A DNA stretch of 64,000 bases from Bacteroidota bacterium. GTDB lineage: Bacteria > Bacteroidota > Bacteroidia > Flavobacteriales > Flavobacteriaceae. A program made the position numbers and the translations under genes. The notes below the pieces were generated by a model. It was not told where the DNA came from, searched no databases, and was given only the letters and a program-made list of their open reading frames with translations. Positions 7,998-18,055 of this stretch are shown piece by piece (position 1 is the first letter of the stretch; each line of letters starts with the position of its first letter). The stretch is taken from NCBI GenBank assembly GCA_027620655.1, contig JAQCDS010000008.1:1-64000 (forward strand), written 5' to 3'.

Positions 7998-9602
7998 ATG
8001 AAAAACACGATTTCAAATTTTATTCTCTCCATAACGATTAGTTTGGTTTTATTTCAATGTGCCAATCGTGGAACAGCTGAAGGTGGCCCAAAAGACGAAA
8101 GCCCACCCAAAATTACAAAGGAAGAACCAGCGAATTTTTCAACAAATTTTAAGGCAAATGAAATTCGAATTTATTTTGATGAATACATTAAGTTTAAAAA
8201 CCTTCAAAAGCAACTTGTAGTTTCTCCACCAATGGATCCCACGCCGGAAATTACACCATTAAGTGCTGCTAGTAAGTATATTACAATCAAAATTTATGAT
8301 ACGCTTCAGCCCAATACTACTTATGCGATTAATTTTGGTGAAAGTATTATTGACAATAACGAAGGCAATCCTTTTCCTTTTTACAAATATGTTTTTTCTA
8401 CAGGTTCTTACATCGACTCACTTTCTGTCAAAGGATTAGTTATAGAAGCCTTTGAAAGAGAAACTCCAGAATCTGTTTCAGTATTGCTACATGAAGTCGA
8501 TAGTACCTACACAGATTCAATTGTATTTAAACAAAAACCAAAATATATAGGTATTACAGATAGTTTGTCAGAATTTTCAATTGATAATATCAAAGCCGGA
8601 AGTTATCTATTGACTGCCTTAAAAGAGGAAAACACTAATTATATTTATCAACCAAAAGATGATAAATTTGGATACAGAAGTCAATTTGTAACGGTGCCTT
8701 CAGATACGGCCTATGTTCTTAAATTATTCAATCAAGATCCTGAATTCAAATTTACTCGTGCCAGACAATTAGCAGAAAGCCGAATTGGCTTTGCTTATGA
8801 AGGGATTCCAGATAGTTTAAGTGTAAAACTGTTGTCTGATGTTCCAGATGATTTTTTATCTACAACTTCAAAGGAATTTGAAAAAGACACCTTAAATTTT
8901 TGGATGAATCCAAAACTTGATATTGATTCTTTACGTTTTCAGGTGACATATTTTTCTACAAAAGATACTGTTACTGTGCGTATGAAAAAAATGGAAAAGG
9001 ATTCATTAACACTAAAAACAGTCAATTCTACACTAAAACCTGGAGACGATATGCTATTACGTTCAAGTATTCCTTTGGCATCTGTAGACATGTCAAAAAC
9101 TTCAATAATTGATAAGGATTCAATAGCAATTGAAAGCCAATTTTCAATTGATGAAAACAACCGAACCTTAGCGAAGTTAAACTTCGATTTGACTGAAAAT
9201 AACAATTATGATATTACTCTTTTTCCTGGTGCTTTAAAAGATTTTTATGGTACAGAAAATGACACACTACGCCTAAGAGCAGGCACAAAATTACTGTCCG
9301 ATTATGGAAATATTCGTGTGAGTCTCCGCAATGCAAAGTATCCTATTATTCTTCAATTTGTAACCACAAATGGCGATATAAAAGAGGAAAAAATTGTTAG
9401 AGCACAAGGGCCTGTAGACTTTATAAATATTGACCCAGGGAAATATTTTCTTAGAGCTATTTTTGACACTAATGACAACGGCAAATATGATTCAGGAAAC
9501 TTCCTAAAAAAGATACAACCAGAACGTGTCAGCTACGCTGAAGAACTTGTAGAAGTTCGTGCGTTTTGGGAAGAGTTTACAGAATTTATTTTGGAGGATT
9601 AA
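7998..9602 (+). CDS. Lipoprotein with bacterial Ig-like (Big_5-type) domain
   Basis: I chose the ATG at 7998 ([11 protein letters not shown]) because it gives a lipoprotein signal with lipobox VLFQC and a short mature linker; a longer frame opens at 7971 but adds only an unlikely N-terminus. The mature N-terminal part (about 30-130) has the Ig-like pattern [43 protein letters not shown], typical of Big_5-containing envelope lipoproteins of Flavobacteriia. The remaining approximately 400 residues are beta-rich and end in a segment with [13 protein letters not shown], a calcium-loop-like sequence. Function unknown. Its stop codon overlaps the stop of the convergent sdhB by four bases (TTAA). 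Confidence 0.8.
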   Translation: MKNTISNFILSITISLVLFQCANRGTAEGGPKDESPPKITKEEPANFSTNFKANEIRIYFDEYIKFKNLQKQLVVSPPMDPTPEITPLSAASKYITIKIYDTLQPNTTYAINFGESIIDNNEGNPFPFYKYVFSTGSYIDSLSVKGLVIEAFERETPESVSVLLHEVDSTYTDSIVFKQKPKYIGITDSLSEFSIDNIKAGSYLLTALKEENTNYIYQPKDDKFGYRSQFVTVPSDTAYVLKLFNQDPEFKFTRARQLAESRIGFAYEGIPDSLSVKLLSDVPDDFLSTTSKEFEKDTLNFWMNPKLDIDSLRFQVTYFSTKDTVTVRMKKMEKDSLTLKTVNSTLKPGDDMLLRSSIPLASVDMSKTSIIDKDSIAIESQFSIDENNRTLAKLNFDLTENNNYDITLFPGALKDFYGTENDTLRLRAGTKLLSDYGNIRVSLRNAKYPIILQFVTTNGDIKEEKIVRAQGPVDFINIDPGKYFLRAIFDTNDNGKYDSGNFLKKIQPERVSYAEELVEVRAFWEEFTEFILED

Positions 9603-10345
9603 CCTTTTAGGTTGGCTTTAATTAATTCTCTGTTCATTCGAGCAATGTTTTCTAATGAAATTCCTTTTGGACATTCCACTTCACAAGCACCTGTATTGGT
9701 GCAGTTTCCAAAGCCTTCCAAATCCATTTGAGCAACCATATTTTGAACTCTATCTGTGGCTTCCACTTGTCCTTGTGGCAACAATGCATATTGAGAAACT
9801 TTTGCACCAACAAACAACATTGCAGAAGAATTTTTACAAGTCGCAACACAAGCACCACAACCAATACACGTGGCGGCATCCATAGCCTCGTCTGCGGCGT
9901 GTTTTGAGATTGGAATAGCATTTCCGTCTTGAGTATTTCCAGAAGTGTTTACAGAAATAAAACCACCGGCGTGTTGAATGCGGTCAAAAGCAGAACGATC
10001 GACAATTAAGTCTTTGATTACTGGAAAAGAATTTGCTCTAAAAGGTTCTATAAAAATAGTATCACCATCTTTAAATTTACGCATGTGCAGTTGACATGTC
10101 GTTACTCTTCTGTCTGGGCCATGAGCTTCTCCATTAATGTATAAAGAGCAAGATCCACAAATACCTTCTCGACAATCATGATCGAAAGCTACAGGATCTT
10201 CACCTGCTGTAATTAACTTTTGGTTGAGAACATCCAACATCTCTAGAAAAGACATATCAGGAGAAATGCCATCAATTGGATATTCAACTATTTTACCTTT
10301 ATTTTTGGCATTTTTTTGACGCCATATTTTTAACGTTAATTTCAT
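9599..10345 (-). CDS. sdhB: Succinate dehydrogenase/fumarate reductase iron-sulfur subunit
   Basis: Electron-transfer subunit of respiratory complex II, bound to the inner face of the cytoplasmic membrane. All expected cluster ligands are present in 248 residues: Cys58, 63, 66 and 84 for the 2Fe-2S centre; Cys159, 162, 165 and 224 for the 4Fe-4S centre; Cys169, 214 and 220 for the 3Fe-4S centre. It is the last gene of the sdhC-sdhA-sdhB operon, seven bases after sdhA. The 3' end overlaps the convergent Ig-like lipoprotein gene by four bases and I see no terminator between them. Confidence 0.96.
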   Translation of the reverse strand: MKLTLKIWRQKNAKNKGKIVEYPIDGISPDMSFLEMLDVLNQKLITAGEDPVAFDHDCREGICGSCSLYINGEAHGPDRRVTTCQLHMRKFKDGDTIFIEPFRANSFPVIKDLIVDRSAFDRIQHAGGFISVNTSGNTQDGNAIPISKHAADEAMDAATCIGCGACVATCKNSSAMLFVGAKVSQYALLPQGQVEATDRVQNMVAQMDLEGFGNCTNTGACEVECPKGISLENIARMNRELIKANLKG

Positions 10346-10352
10346 AGCAATT

Positions 10353-12350
10353 TTATTTATAGGAACGTTCTTTAACTTCTATATTTTCGTATACTAATTC
10401 TTCTTTGTGCAATTGAGCATCTTTTGGTTCTCCTTTGTATTCCCATGCCGACACAAACTGAAATTCTTTTCTTCTTTGTGCTTCACCTTCTGCAGTTTGA
10501 TACTCTTCTCTAAAATGTCCTCCTGCAGATTCTTCCCTAACTAAGGCATCTTTGGCAAACAATTCTCCAAGTTCTAAAAAGTCGGCAACCCGACCTGCTT
10601 TAGCCAATTCTTCATTAAACTCATCCGCATCGCCTGGAACAAGAACATCCTTGTAAAATTCTTTGCGAAGGGCAGAAATTTCTTCAATAGCCTCTTTAAG
10701 GTCTTTTTCATTTCTTGCCATTCCACATTTATTCCACATAATTTTTCCTAAGCGTTTATGGAAGTAATCTACAGGTTTTGTACCCTTGTTATTGATGAAT
10801 TTATCAATTTGTTGACGTACATTTTTTTCTGCTTCTTCAAATTCTTTACTTTCTGTAGAAATTGGCCCTGTTCGGATATCATCAGAAAGATAATTTCCTA
10901 TAGTATATGGCAATACAAAATAGCCATCGGCAAGACCTTGCATTAGAGCAGAAGCGCCGAGTCTATTGGCACCATGATCTGAAAAATTGGCTTCACCAAT
11001 AGCATACAATCCTGGTACTGTAGTTTGCAAATTATAATCTACCCAAATACCACCCATGGTATAATGTACCGCTGGGTATATCATCATTGGGGTTTCGTAT
11101 GGATTCTCATCTACAATTTTTTCGTACATCTGAAATAAGTTTCCATATTTACTCTTAACGATTTCTTTTCCAAGAGATTTTACAAGATTTTCGTCATTTT
11201 CATTAAGTCCTTTAACGTGTGCTTGTTCTTTTCCATAACGAATAATAGCCGATGCAAAATCTAGGAAAACAGCCTCTCCTGTAGCATTGACCCCAAATCC
11301 AGCATCACAACGTTCTTTTGCAGCTCTTGACGCAACATCTCTTGGTACCAAATTTCCAAAGGCAGGATAACGACGTTCTAAGAAGTAATCACGATCTTCT
11401 TCAGCTATTGCTGTTGGTTTTAATGTTTTATTTTGAATGGCTTTGGCGTCTTCTAATTTTTTTGGAACCCAAATTCTTCCATCATTTCGAAGTGATTCGG
11501 ACATGAGTGTCAATTTGGATTGATGATCTCCTGAAACTGGGATACATGTTGGGTGGATTTGAGTGTAACAAGGATTTGCAAAATAGGCCCCTCTTTTGTG
11601 TGCTTTCCATGCAGCTGTAACATTGCTACCCATTGCATTTGTAGAAAGGTAAAATACATTTCCATACCCACCAGAACCCAAAACTACAGCATGGCCCGAA
11701 TGGCGTTCAATTTCTCCAGTAACAAGATTTCGAGTGATAATTCCACGTGCTTTTCCATCGATAATAACAACATCCAACATTTCGTGGCGGTTATACATTT
11801 TTATTTTTCCTCGTCCAATTTGGCGATTCATTGCAGAGTATGCACCTAATAAAAGCTGTTGTCCTGTTTGACCTTTTGCATAAAAAGTTCTAGATACCAA
11901 AACTCCACCAAAAGAGCGATTATCGAGTAATCCTCCATAATCTCTTGCGAATGGGACGCCTTGGGCTACACATTGGTCAATTATGTTTGTAGATACTTCT
12001 GCCAGTCTGTATACATTAGCTTCTCTAGAACGGTAATCTCCACCTTTTACGGTGTCATAAAATAATCGGTATGTAGAATCGCCATCACCTTGGTAGTTTT
12101 TTGCAGCATTAATTCCTCCTTGAGCCGCAATTGAATGTGCTCGTCTTGGGGAATCTTGAAAACAGAATGCTTTGACGTTATAACCCAATTCAGCCAGTGT
12201 AGCGGCAGCAGAACCTCCCGCTAACCCTGTACCAACAACAATAACATCAATGTTTCTTTTGTTTGCTGGATTTACAAGATTGATATTATTTTTATGAGTC
12301 GTCCATTTATCAGAAAGTGGACCTTTTGGAATTTTCGAGTCTAAAGCCAT
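10353..12350 (-). CDS. sdhA: Succinate dehydrogenase/fumarate reductase flavoprotein subunit
   Basis: Catalytic FAD subunit that oxidises succinate to fumarate in the TCA cycle. The FAD-binding Rossmann motif [19 protein letters not shown] is near residues 38-56, and His72 in [11 protein letters not shown] is the expected site of covalent FAD attachment. Further family landmarks are HPTCIP, the [12 protein letters not shown] segment, and [10 protein letters not shown]. The length of 665 residues fits the Bacteroidota/epsilon type that pairs with a single-gene cytochrome b. Lies between sdhC (11 bases upstream) and sdhB. Confidence 0.96.
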   Translation of the reverse strand: MALDSKIPKGPLSDKWTTHKNNINLVNPANKRNIDVIVVGTGLAGGSAAATLAELGYNVKAFCFQDSPRRAHSIAAQGGINAAKNYQGDGDSTYRLFYDTVKGGDYRSREANVYRLAEVSTNIIDQCVAQGVPFARDYGGLLDNRSFGGVLVSRTFYAKGQTGQQLLLGAYSAMNRQIGRGKIKMYNRHEMLDVVIIDGKARGIITRNLVTGEIERHSGHAVVLGSGGYGNVFYLSTNAMGSNVTAAWKAHKRGAYFANPCYTQIHPTCIPVSGDHQSKLTLMSESLRNDGRIWVPKKLEDAKAIQNKTLKPTAIAEEDRDYFLERRYPAFGNLVPRDVASRAAKERCDAGFGVNATGEAVFLDFASAIIRYGKEQAHVKGLNENDENLVKSLGKEIVKSKYGNLFQMYEKIVDENPYETPMMIYPAVHYTMGGIWVDYNLQTTVPGLYAIGEANFSDHGANRLGASALMQGLADGYFVLPYTIGNYLSDDIRTGPISTESKEFEEAEKNVRQQIDKFINNKGTKPVDYFHKRLGKIMWNKCGMARNEKDLKEAIEEISALRKEFYKDVLVPGDADEFNEELAKAGRVADFLELGELFAKDALVREESAGGHFREEYQTAEGEAQRRKEFQFVSAWEYKGEPKDAQLHKEELVYENIEVKERSYK

Positions 12351-12361
12351 AAGTATATGAT

Positions 12362-13045
12362 TTAGTGTGAGTTATTAAAAAAGTGGAACAAAGCAATAAC
12401 AATAAATCCAAGCGGAATAAGCACTGCATACGCTTTTCCAATATTATTGAGGCTTTTGGTGTATTTATTGTTTCCTCCAACAGATTGAAAGGCCGAATTG
12501 AAACCATGCAATAGGTGTAATGCCAAAAATATAAATCCTATACAATATAAAGTCACACGCCACAGAGGTACAAATTTGTGCTGCAATTCTTCAAAATAAC
12601 GATAGTCGCTTCCATCGGCTAAGAGCCCAGAAGTATCACCTACAAAATATTTAACATTCAGCTCTGGAATCCAAAAATCTATAAAATGAATAACAAGGAA
12701 AATAAGAATAAATCCACCACTGTAAATCATATTTCTGCTCATCCATGTAGAGTTTGCGCTTCCATTATTTACCGCATAGCTTACACTTCTTGAAGCTCTG
12801 TTTTTAAATTCTAAAACAAATCCCATTACAAAATGAAAAACAACTCCAAAAATAAGAATGGGTTGAAGTACAAATTGCACTAGAGGATTGGTTCCCATAA
12901 AATGTGAAACCTCATTAAAAGCATCAGGATTAAATACAGATAAAATATTGATTGCAAAGTGTTGAAGGATGAAAAACATAAGGAAAAATGCAGAAAGTGC
13001 CATTGCTATTTTTCTCCCAATTGAAGACTTTAAAAATCCACTCAT
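12362..13045 (-). CDS. sdhC: Succinate dehydrogenase cytochrome b subunit
   Basis: Membrane anchor of complex II, 227 residues, of the single-polypeptide (B-type, di-heme) class that replaces separate SdhC and SdhD. About five hydrophobic helices are visible, including [49 protein letters not shown] and a C-terminal [18 protein letters not shown]. His residues within these helices (QHF, FHF, VIHF, ALHLLH) are candidates for heme ligands. First gene of the operon, with a well-formed promoter just upstream at 13069-13100. Confidence 0.93.
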   Translation of the reverse strand: MSGFLKSSIGRKIAMALSAFFLMFFILQHFAINILSVFNPDAFNEVSHFMGTNPLVQFVLQPILIFGVVFHFVMGFVLEFKNRASRSVSYAVNNGSANSTWMSRNMIYSGGFILIFLVIHFIDFWIPELNVKYFVGDTSGLLADGSDYRYFEELQHKFVPLWRVTLYCIGFIFLALHLLHGFNSAFQSVGGNNKYTKSLNNIGKAYAVLIPLGFIVIALFHFFNNSH

Positions 13046-13068
13046 TTGATTAAATTTTTATAACTGAG

Positions 13069-13100
13069 CAAAGGTAACTCACAAGCCGTTCTTAGACAAT
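13069..13100 (-). promoter_or_regulatory. Promoter of the sdhCAB operon
   Basis: On the minus strand an ATTG (complement of 13097-13100), 20 bases, and TACCTTTG (complement of 13069-13076) match the Bacteroidota consensus TTTG-N17-23-TAnnTTTG. The predicted transcription start is about 20 bases before the sdhC ATG. Confidence 0.65.
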
Positions 13101-13218
13101 AACATTTATCATAATTTTTGAAAATTTAGAACATTTATAAATAGAAATTACACGTTCGTTTGTTTTGCTTTATTTTTTTTTAAGATATAATCTAAAATAT
13201 TTACATTTGAAAAAATAC

Positions 13219-14517
13219 ATGAATATGAAATACCTACCGATTAATTCCAAATTATTTACAAAAAACAGAGCAAAATTTGTTGCTCAAATGATTTCCAATT
13301 CTATTGCTGTATTCAATTCCAACGATATTTTTAGCACGGGAGCAGATAGCACTTTACCATTTCATCAACACCGTAATATTTTTTATTTGAGTGGTGTTGA
13401 TCAGGAAGAAAGTATATTAGTACTTTTTCCAGATGCAAAAAATCATACGCACAAAGAAATTTTATTTTTAAAAGAAACGAATGATCATATTGCTATTTGG
13501 GAAGGTGCTAAACTCAATAAAAAACAAGCCATAGAGATTTCTGGTGTTCAAACAATCTATTGGTTAGATGAGTTTGAGTCTGTTTTTGAACAATTAATGA
13601 GTGAAGCAAAAACATTATATTTCAATAATAATGATCATTATCGCCAAGCGGTCGAAATGGAAACGCGAGAAGATCGTTTTATCAAAACCGTAAAACAGAA
13701 ATTTCCAAATCATAAAATTGAAAATAATTTTCCCATCATGGATGCTCTTCGTGGGGTTAAAGAACCAGAGGAAATCACATTGATTCAAAAAGCTTGCGAC
13801 ATTACCGAAAAAGGGTTTAAGCGTGTTTTAGGTTTTGTAAAACCAGGTGTTATGGAATATGAAATCGAAGCAGAATATGCTCATGAATTTCTCAAAAATC
13901 GATCCAAAGGTTTTGCTTATACACCCATAATTGGATCTGGTTTTAATGCTTGTGTTTTACATTACATTGAAAACAATCAAATGTGTAAAGCAGGGGATAT
14001 GCTACTTATGGATGTTGGTGCAGAATATGCCAATTATGCCAGTGATATGACACGAACAATTCCTGTGAGTGGTCGCTTTACAGCACGTCAAAAAGCAGTG
14101 TATCAAGCTGTTTTGAATGTAAAAAATGAAGCTACAAAAATGCTGTTGCCAGGAACGTTATTGGACCAATATCATGTTGAGGTTGGGAAATTGATGACCT
14201 CTGAACTTATAGGATTAGGACTTATTGATAAAGCCGATGTTCAAAATGAAAATCCAGAGAAACCCGCTTATAAAAAATACTTTATGCATGGCACATCTCA
14301 CCACATGGGATTGGACACTCATGATTTTGGGGCATTAAAGACACCAATAAAAGACAATATGGTATTTACTGTAGAGCCAGGAATTTATATTCCTGAAGAA
14401 AAAATGGGTATCCGCTTGGAAGATGATGTTATTATTCAACCAAAAGGAACACCCATTAATTTGATGAAAAACATTCCAATTGAAATTGATGAAATTGAAA
14501 TGTTAATGAACGCCTAA
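13219..14517 (+). CDS. Aminopeptidase P family protein (M24 Xaa-Pro peptidase)
   Basis: Cytosolic metallopeptidase that removes an N-terminal residue preceding proline. The N-terminal domain (about 1-170, with the FYLSGVDQEES segment) resembles the aminopeptidase P creatinase-like N domain. The C-terminal M24 pita-bread fold contains the dinuclear metal ligands: Asp in LMDVGAEY and in SDMTRTIPV, His in HGTSHHMGLD, Glu in TVEPGIYIPE and in GIRLEDDVII. I chose the ATG at 13219; a second ATG two codons later is equally possible, and the longer frame from 13165 adds an unlikely N-terminus. A TACATTTG box at 13202-13209 would place the transcript start right before this ATG. Confidence 0.9.
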   Translation: MNMKYLPINSKLFTKNRAKFVAQMISNSIAVFNSNDIFSTGADSTLPFHQHRNIFYLSGVDQEESILVLFPDAKNHTHKEILFLKETNDHIAIWEGAKLNKKQAIEISGVQTIYWLDEFESVFEQLMSEAKTLYFNNNDHYRQAVEMETREDRFIKTVKQKFPNHKIENNFPIMDALRGVKEPEEITLIQKACDITEKGFKRVLGFVKPGVMEYEIEAEYAHEFLKNRSKGFAYTPIIGSGFNACVLHYIENNQMCKAGDMLLMDVGAEYANYASDMTRTIPVSGRFTARQKAVYQAVLNVKNEATKMLLPGTLLDQYHVEVGKLMTSELIGLGLIDKADVQNENPEKPAYKKYFMHGTSHHMGLDTHDFGALKTPIKDNMVFTVEPGIYIPEEKMGIRLEDDVIIQPKGTPINLMKNIPIEIDEIEMLMNA

Positions 14518-14525
14518 GATTTTTT

Positions 14526-14945
14526 CTATTTCTTTTTGACAGAAAAAGGCTGATCAGAAATTTTCATGTCATGTACGGAATAAGTGTTACTCACTCCAGT
14601 AACAATTTTATTTAGAGCGTCTTTGTCAATTTTATCGGCGTCAAATTCTACATTTGCAAGTTCGTTTTCAAAATCTACTTTTGCAGAAAATACGCCATCT
14701 GTTTTTGCTAGTTTTTTTTCAATTGTTTTGGCGCAGCCCATAGCACAAGTCATGCCTTTGATTGTAAACTCTGCAGCAGCATAATTTTCAATGTCTTCAA
14801 AATTTCCAGCAATACCTTCACTGGTTTCAATGATTTCGGTAGTTCCGCTTTCTACAGTTTTCACCTCTGCTTTTGAGGAATTTTTACAGTTGATTGTCAT
14901 GGAGGAAATAACAGCTGCAGTTAAGATCAATTTTGTTTTTTTCAT
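14526..14945 (-). CDS. Lipoprotein with heavy-metal-associated (HMA) domain
   Basis: A 139-residue protein with a lipoprotein signal (Cys20 after SSMTIN), an acidic linker, and an HMA fold at about 58-125. The metal loop reads GMTCAMGCAKTIE, so the two cysteines (67 and 71) are separated by three residues, where classical copper-binding HMA domains have CXXC. It is likely to sit in the periplasm on a membrane anchor and bind copper or another soft metal ion; the metal is inferred. It is convergent with the aminopeptidase P gene and no metal-efflux ATPase is adjacent. Confidence 0.82.
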   Translation of the reverse strand: MKKTKLILTAAVISSMTINCKNSSKAEVKTVESGTTEIIETSEGIAGNFEDIENYAAAEFTIKGMTCAMGCAKTIEKKLAKTDGVFSAKVDFENELANVEFDADKIDKDALNKIVTGVSNTYSVHDMKISDQPFSVKKK

Positions 14946-15035
14946 GTTAATAAAATTTAGGATTTTAGCAAATTTACAAATTTTTCATTACAAATCAATC
15001 ATAATTACTCAACTTTGCATACGAAAACAAAATGA

Positions 15036-15908
15036 ATGTCAACTAATAATATACGTTGGTTTTTTCTTTTTTTATTATCTCTAATTTGGGGGAGTTCTTT
15101 TATTCTTATAAAAAAAGGATTATTGGGCTTAACGCCGCTTCAACTAGGGAGCTATCGAATTATCATTTCCAGTATTTTTATTTTTTGTATTGGCTATAAA
15201 ACGCTAAGAGGAATTTCAAAAACACAATGGAAGTGGCTTGCTTTATCAGGTTTTTTAGGAACATTTTTCCCTTCTTTTCTTTTCGCTTTTGCCGAAACAG
15301 AGGTAGACAGTACTATAGCGTCAATTTTAAATTCTTTAGTGCCTTTGAATACAATTCTTTTAGGATTGATTATTTTTAAAATTAAATCAAGTCGCTTTCA
15401 AATTTTTGGAGTTTTGCTTGGATTTATAGGGGCTTCACTTTTGATTTTGGAAGGGGCAGAACTTAATCCAAATCAAAATTATTGGTATGCTGGCCTTGTA
15501 GTTTTGGCCACATTGATGTATGCTGCTAATGTCAATATTATAAAAAAATATTTATTTGAAGTGCCTCCCGTTGCTATTGCAACGGCCAATTTTATTGTCA
15601 TTTTTATTCCAGCACTAATGGTGTTATGGTTTTCAAATGGATTTAATGCATCAACCTTGCAAAACAAAGCTTTTTTACCATCTCTTGGATGTGTTGTGAT
15701 ATTATCTGTTTTTGGTACTGCTTTAGCAAAAATTGTTTTCAATAAATTGATCCTGATTTCTACGCCTGTTTTTGCATCATCTGTTACGTATTTGATGCCA
15801 ATTGTAGCCTTATTTTGGGGGCTATTGGATGGAGAGGTTTTTGGATGGCTTCAGGGATGTGCAGCTATCGTGATTTTAAGTGGCATTTATCTAGCTAATA
15901 AAAATTAG
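15036..15908 (+). CDS. EamA/DMT-superfamily transporter
   Basis: Inner-membrane protein of 290 residues with about ten hydrophobic helices arranged as two EamA repeats, starting WFFLFLLSLIWGSSFILIKKG, the typical first helix of the family (quoted in part as WGSSFILIKKG). The second repeat starts near residue 150 (WYAGLVVLATLMYAANVNI) and contains the VTYLMPIVALFWGLLDGE segment. Members export amino acids or other small metabolites, but the substrate cannot be read from sequence. The ATG at 15036 fits the first helix. A bidirectional terminator follows. Confidence 0.88.
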   Translation: MSTNNIRWFFLFLLSLIWGSSFILIKKGLLGLTPLQLGSYRIIISSIFIFCIGYKTLRGISKTQWKWLALSGFLGTFFPSFLFAFAETEVDSTIASILNSLVPLNTILLGLIIFKIKSSRFQIFGVLLGFIGASLLILEGAELNPNQNYWYAGLVVLATLMYAANVNIIKKYLFEVPPVAIATANFIVIFIPALMVLWFSNGFNASTLQNKAFLPSLGCVVILSVFGTALAKIVFNKLILISTPVFASSVTYLMPIVALFWGLLDGEVFGWLQGCAAIVILSGIYLANKN

Positions 15909-15914
15909 CCAAAA

Positions 15915-15942
15915 AAAAGACTGCCACGTGGCAGTCTTTTTA
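15915..15942. terminator. Bidirectional terminator between eamA and the M16 pair
   Basis: A perfect 14-bp palindrome centred on CCACGTGG, with A5 on one side and T5 on the other, lies between two converging genes and can end transcription from both. Confidence 0.88.
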
Positions 15943-15962
15943 GTGTATCAGGGGAATAGATT

Positions 15963-18035
15963 TTATTTAAAATCTTCTTCAGTAACTCCAGAGTTTAATA
16001 AAACCTCGCTTGCTTCAAAGGTTAGAATTTGCGGTCCAGCTGTAATTTTCTGACCAAAAGGAATTAAAACACCATTCACTTCTTTATAGTTGGAAAAATC
16101 TTTTAGTGAAGTGATAGTTTGTCCTTGTGCTTCTTCAGTAGCTTCTTCTCTAAGTAATAATCCTGATGTTGCATCATAATAACGGAATGATTCTTTATTG
16201 CCTTTAACTTTAATTTTATAAACATCAGTACCATCTAAATCGCTTAAGCTAATAAGCTCAATCTCGTCTGCAGTGTAGTACAGTTCTGGGAATAATCCTT
16301 TTTGACTGGCTTGTTGTGCAATTTCGTCTTCACCCATTGGTTGTTTCATTCCTTGTTGTTCAACATAACCTGAAGTTCCATCAAATTTTTGTTTTACAAT
16401 AGTTCCCATTCCAGCAATACTCATTTCCATAGACGTTTTGTTTGGTGCCATGGACTTAATTACTGCAGTGGGTTTAAAAGGTGCGCCTTCAATAGTTACA
16501 TTAGTGTTCACTTGTATAGTTTTAACAGCTTCTAAGGTCTCTTTTCCTCCAACGGCTTCTACATAGCTATTCATTACTGAAAGTGCAGTAACTCCAGCTG
16601 GAATTGGCTTAGAAAATTCTGGTTTTTCAACAGGGTTGGCATATTTGTCAAAGTATTTGATAGGAATATTTAACTTTTCAAGATTTGCAACGACTTCACT
16701 TCCTTTTCCAACAATAATAAAACGTGCATTGTCTGCCGTAAAATATTTGTTGGCAACACGCTGTACATCTTCAATGGTTACAGCATTTATTTTCTCTAAA
16801 TATGTAGCATAAAAATCTTCTGGTAATTCATTGATTTTTGTATTTACAGCATAGCGTGCAATAGTGCTTGGACGTTCTAGAGCCAGTACAAAATCACCAA
16901 CATATTTTGCTTTGGCATTAGCTAGTGCAGAAGCTTCTACAGGCTCTGTTTGAAAACGCTTAATTTCTTTAATTGTTTCAACAACAGCACTGTCTGTTAC
17001 TGCATTTCTGACAGCGGCACCAGCAGAGAATCTTGAAATGTATTTGTCTGTTCCAACAGATGATCGCGCACCATATGTCCAGCCGTTGGCTTCGCGCAAG
17101 TTCATGTTTAGGTAGCTATTAAAACCACCACCTAAAATTTTATTCGCAATCAAAACAGCATGATAGTCTGGATCACTCATTTTTAACTTTACATTGCTTG
17201 TAATAGAAATGTTTGATTGCACAGCATTTGGCATGTCAACAAAATTAATTTCTAATGCATCAACATTTGATTTGGCTTCAGGAACAGTAGAGTTGTTTAC
17301 TTCTCCTTTTTCCCATTTTCCAAAATATTTTTTAATGAGTTTGTATGTTGCTTTTGTATCTACGTCTCCAATAACAACCAAATATGTTTCGTTGGGGTTG
17401 AAATATTGATTGTAATATGTCTGCATATCCTCGAAACTTACATTGTTTACAGTTTCTTCTGTTACAAACTCTCCATAAGGATGATCTACACCATAAGAAA
17501 GAGCACCTCCAACGCGTCCGGCAACAGCATCAACACTTTTTGCTTGAGATTTTAAACCTTCTAATAATTTTTCTTTTTCTTTCTCAAATTCTTCTTCAGT
17601 TAAGAGAGGGTTCATAGCTGCATCTGCTAAAAGTTCAAGTATCCGAGTGTTGTATTTTGTCAGCGAACTTGCAAATCCTCCGCCAAAACCAAAGCTTAAA
17701 CGTGCCCCTAAGAAATCAACTTCTTCATTAAAATCGTCTTTAGAAATATTGGTTGTTCCATTTCCAAGCATAGACCCCAGTAGAGATGTTACACCTGCTT
17801 TATTTCCTTCAATGATTGGTTTACGATCGATGGTCAAATTGTATGAAACACGTGGTAATTTGTGATTTTCCACAATTAGGACTTTTAATCCATTTTTTAA
17901 CTCATACTTTACAGGTTTTTCTAGAGAAATTTTTGGTGCAGGACCAGGTTTTGGTTGTTGGCTACGATCTATTTGTGCAGTAATACTTGCAGTAAAAGAT
18001 AAGAACGCCAATAGTGTATATAATTTAGTTTTCAT
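15963..18035 (-). CDS. M16-family protein without HXXEH motif, fused to a LolA-like C-terminal domain
   Basis: A 690-residue exported protein. A signal peptide (about 1-20, ending TAQ) precedes two M16 half-domains (about 40-465) that start LKVLIVENHKLPRVSYNLTI. At the position of the zinc motif the sequence is VTSLLGSMLGNGT, so HXXEH is missing and this is the non-catalytic partner type. A further approximately 200 residues (about 490-690; MNSYVEAVGGKETLEAVKTI, KFDGTSGYVEQQG, YYDATSGLLLREE, VNGVLIPFGQKI) resemble LolA-like beta-sheet lipid-binding domains. It lies 20 bases after the catalytic M16 gene, so the two products probably form a periplasmic heterodimer. Confidence 0.85.
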   Translation of the reverse strand: MKTKLYTLLAFLSFTASITAQIDRSQQPKPGPAPKISLEKPVKYELKNGLKVLIVENHKLPRVSYNLTIDRKPIIEGNKAGVTSLLGSMLGNGTTNISKDDFNEEVDFLGARLSFGFGGGFASSLTKYNTRILELLADAAMNPLLTEEEFEKEKEKLLEGLKSQAKSVDAVAGRVGGALSYGVDHPYGEFVTEETVNNVSFEDMQTYYNQYFNPNETYLVVIGDVDTKATYKLIKKYFGKWEKGEVNNSTVPEAKSNVDALEINFVDMPNAVQSNISITSNVKLKMSDPDYHAVLIANKILGGGFNSYLNMNLREANGWTYGARSSVGTDKYISRFSAGAAVRNAVTDSAVVETIKEIKRFQTEPVEASALANAKAKYVGDFVLALERPSTIARYAVNTKINELPEDFYATYLEKINAVTIEDVQRVANKYFTADNARFIIVGKGSEVVANLEKLNIPIKYFDKYANPVEKPEFSKPIPAGVTALSVMNSYVEAVGGKETLEAVKTIQVNTNVTIEGAPFKPTAVIKSMAPNKTSMEMSIAGMGTIVKQKFDGTSGYVEQQGMKQPMGEDEIAQQASQKGLFPELYYTADEIELISLSDLDGTDVYKIKVKGNKESFRYYDATSGLLLREEATEEAQGQTITSLKDFSNYKEVNGVLIPFGQKITAGPQILTFEASEVLLNSGVTEEDFK

Positions 18036-18055
18036 GTAAATGTCTTTTTAAAAAA

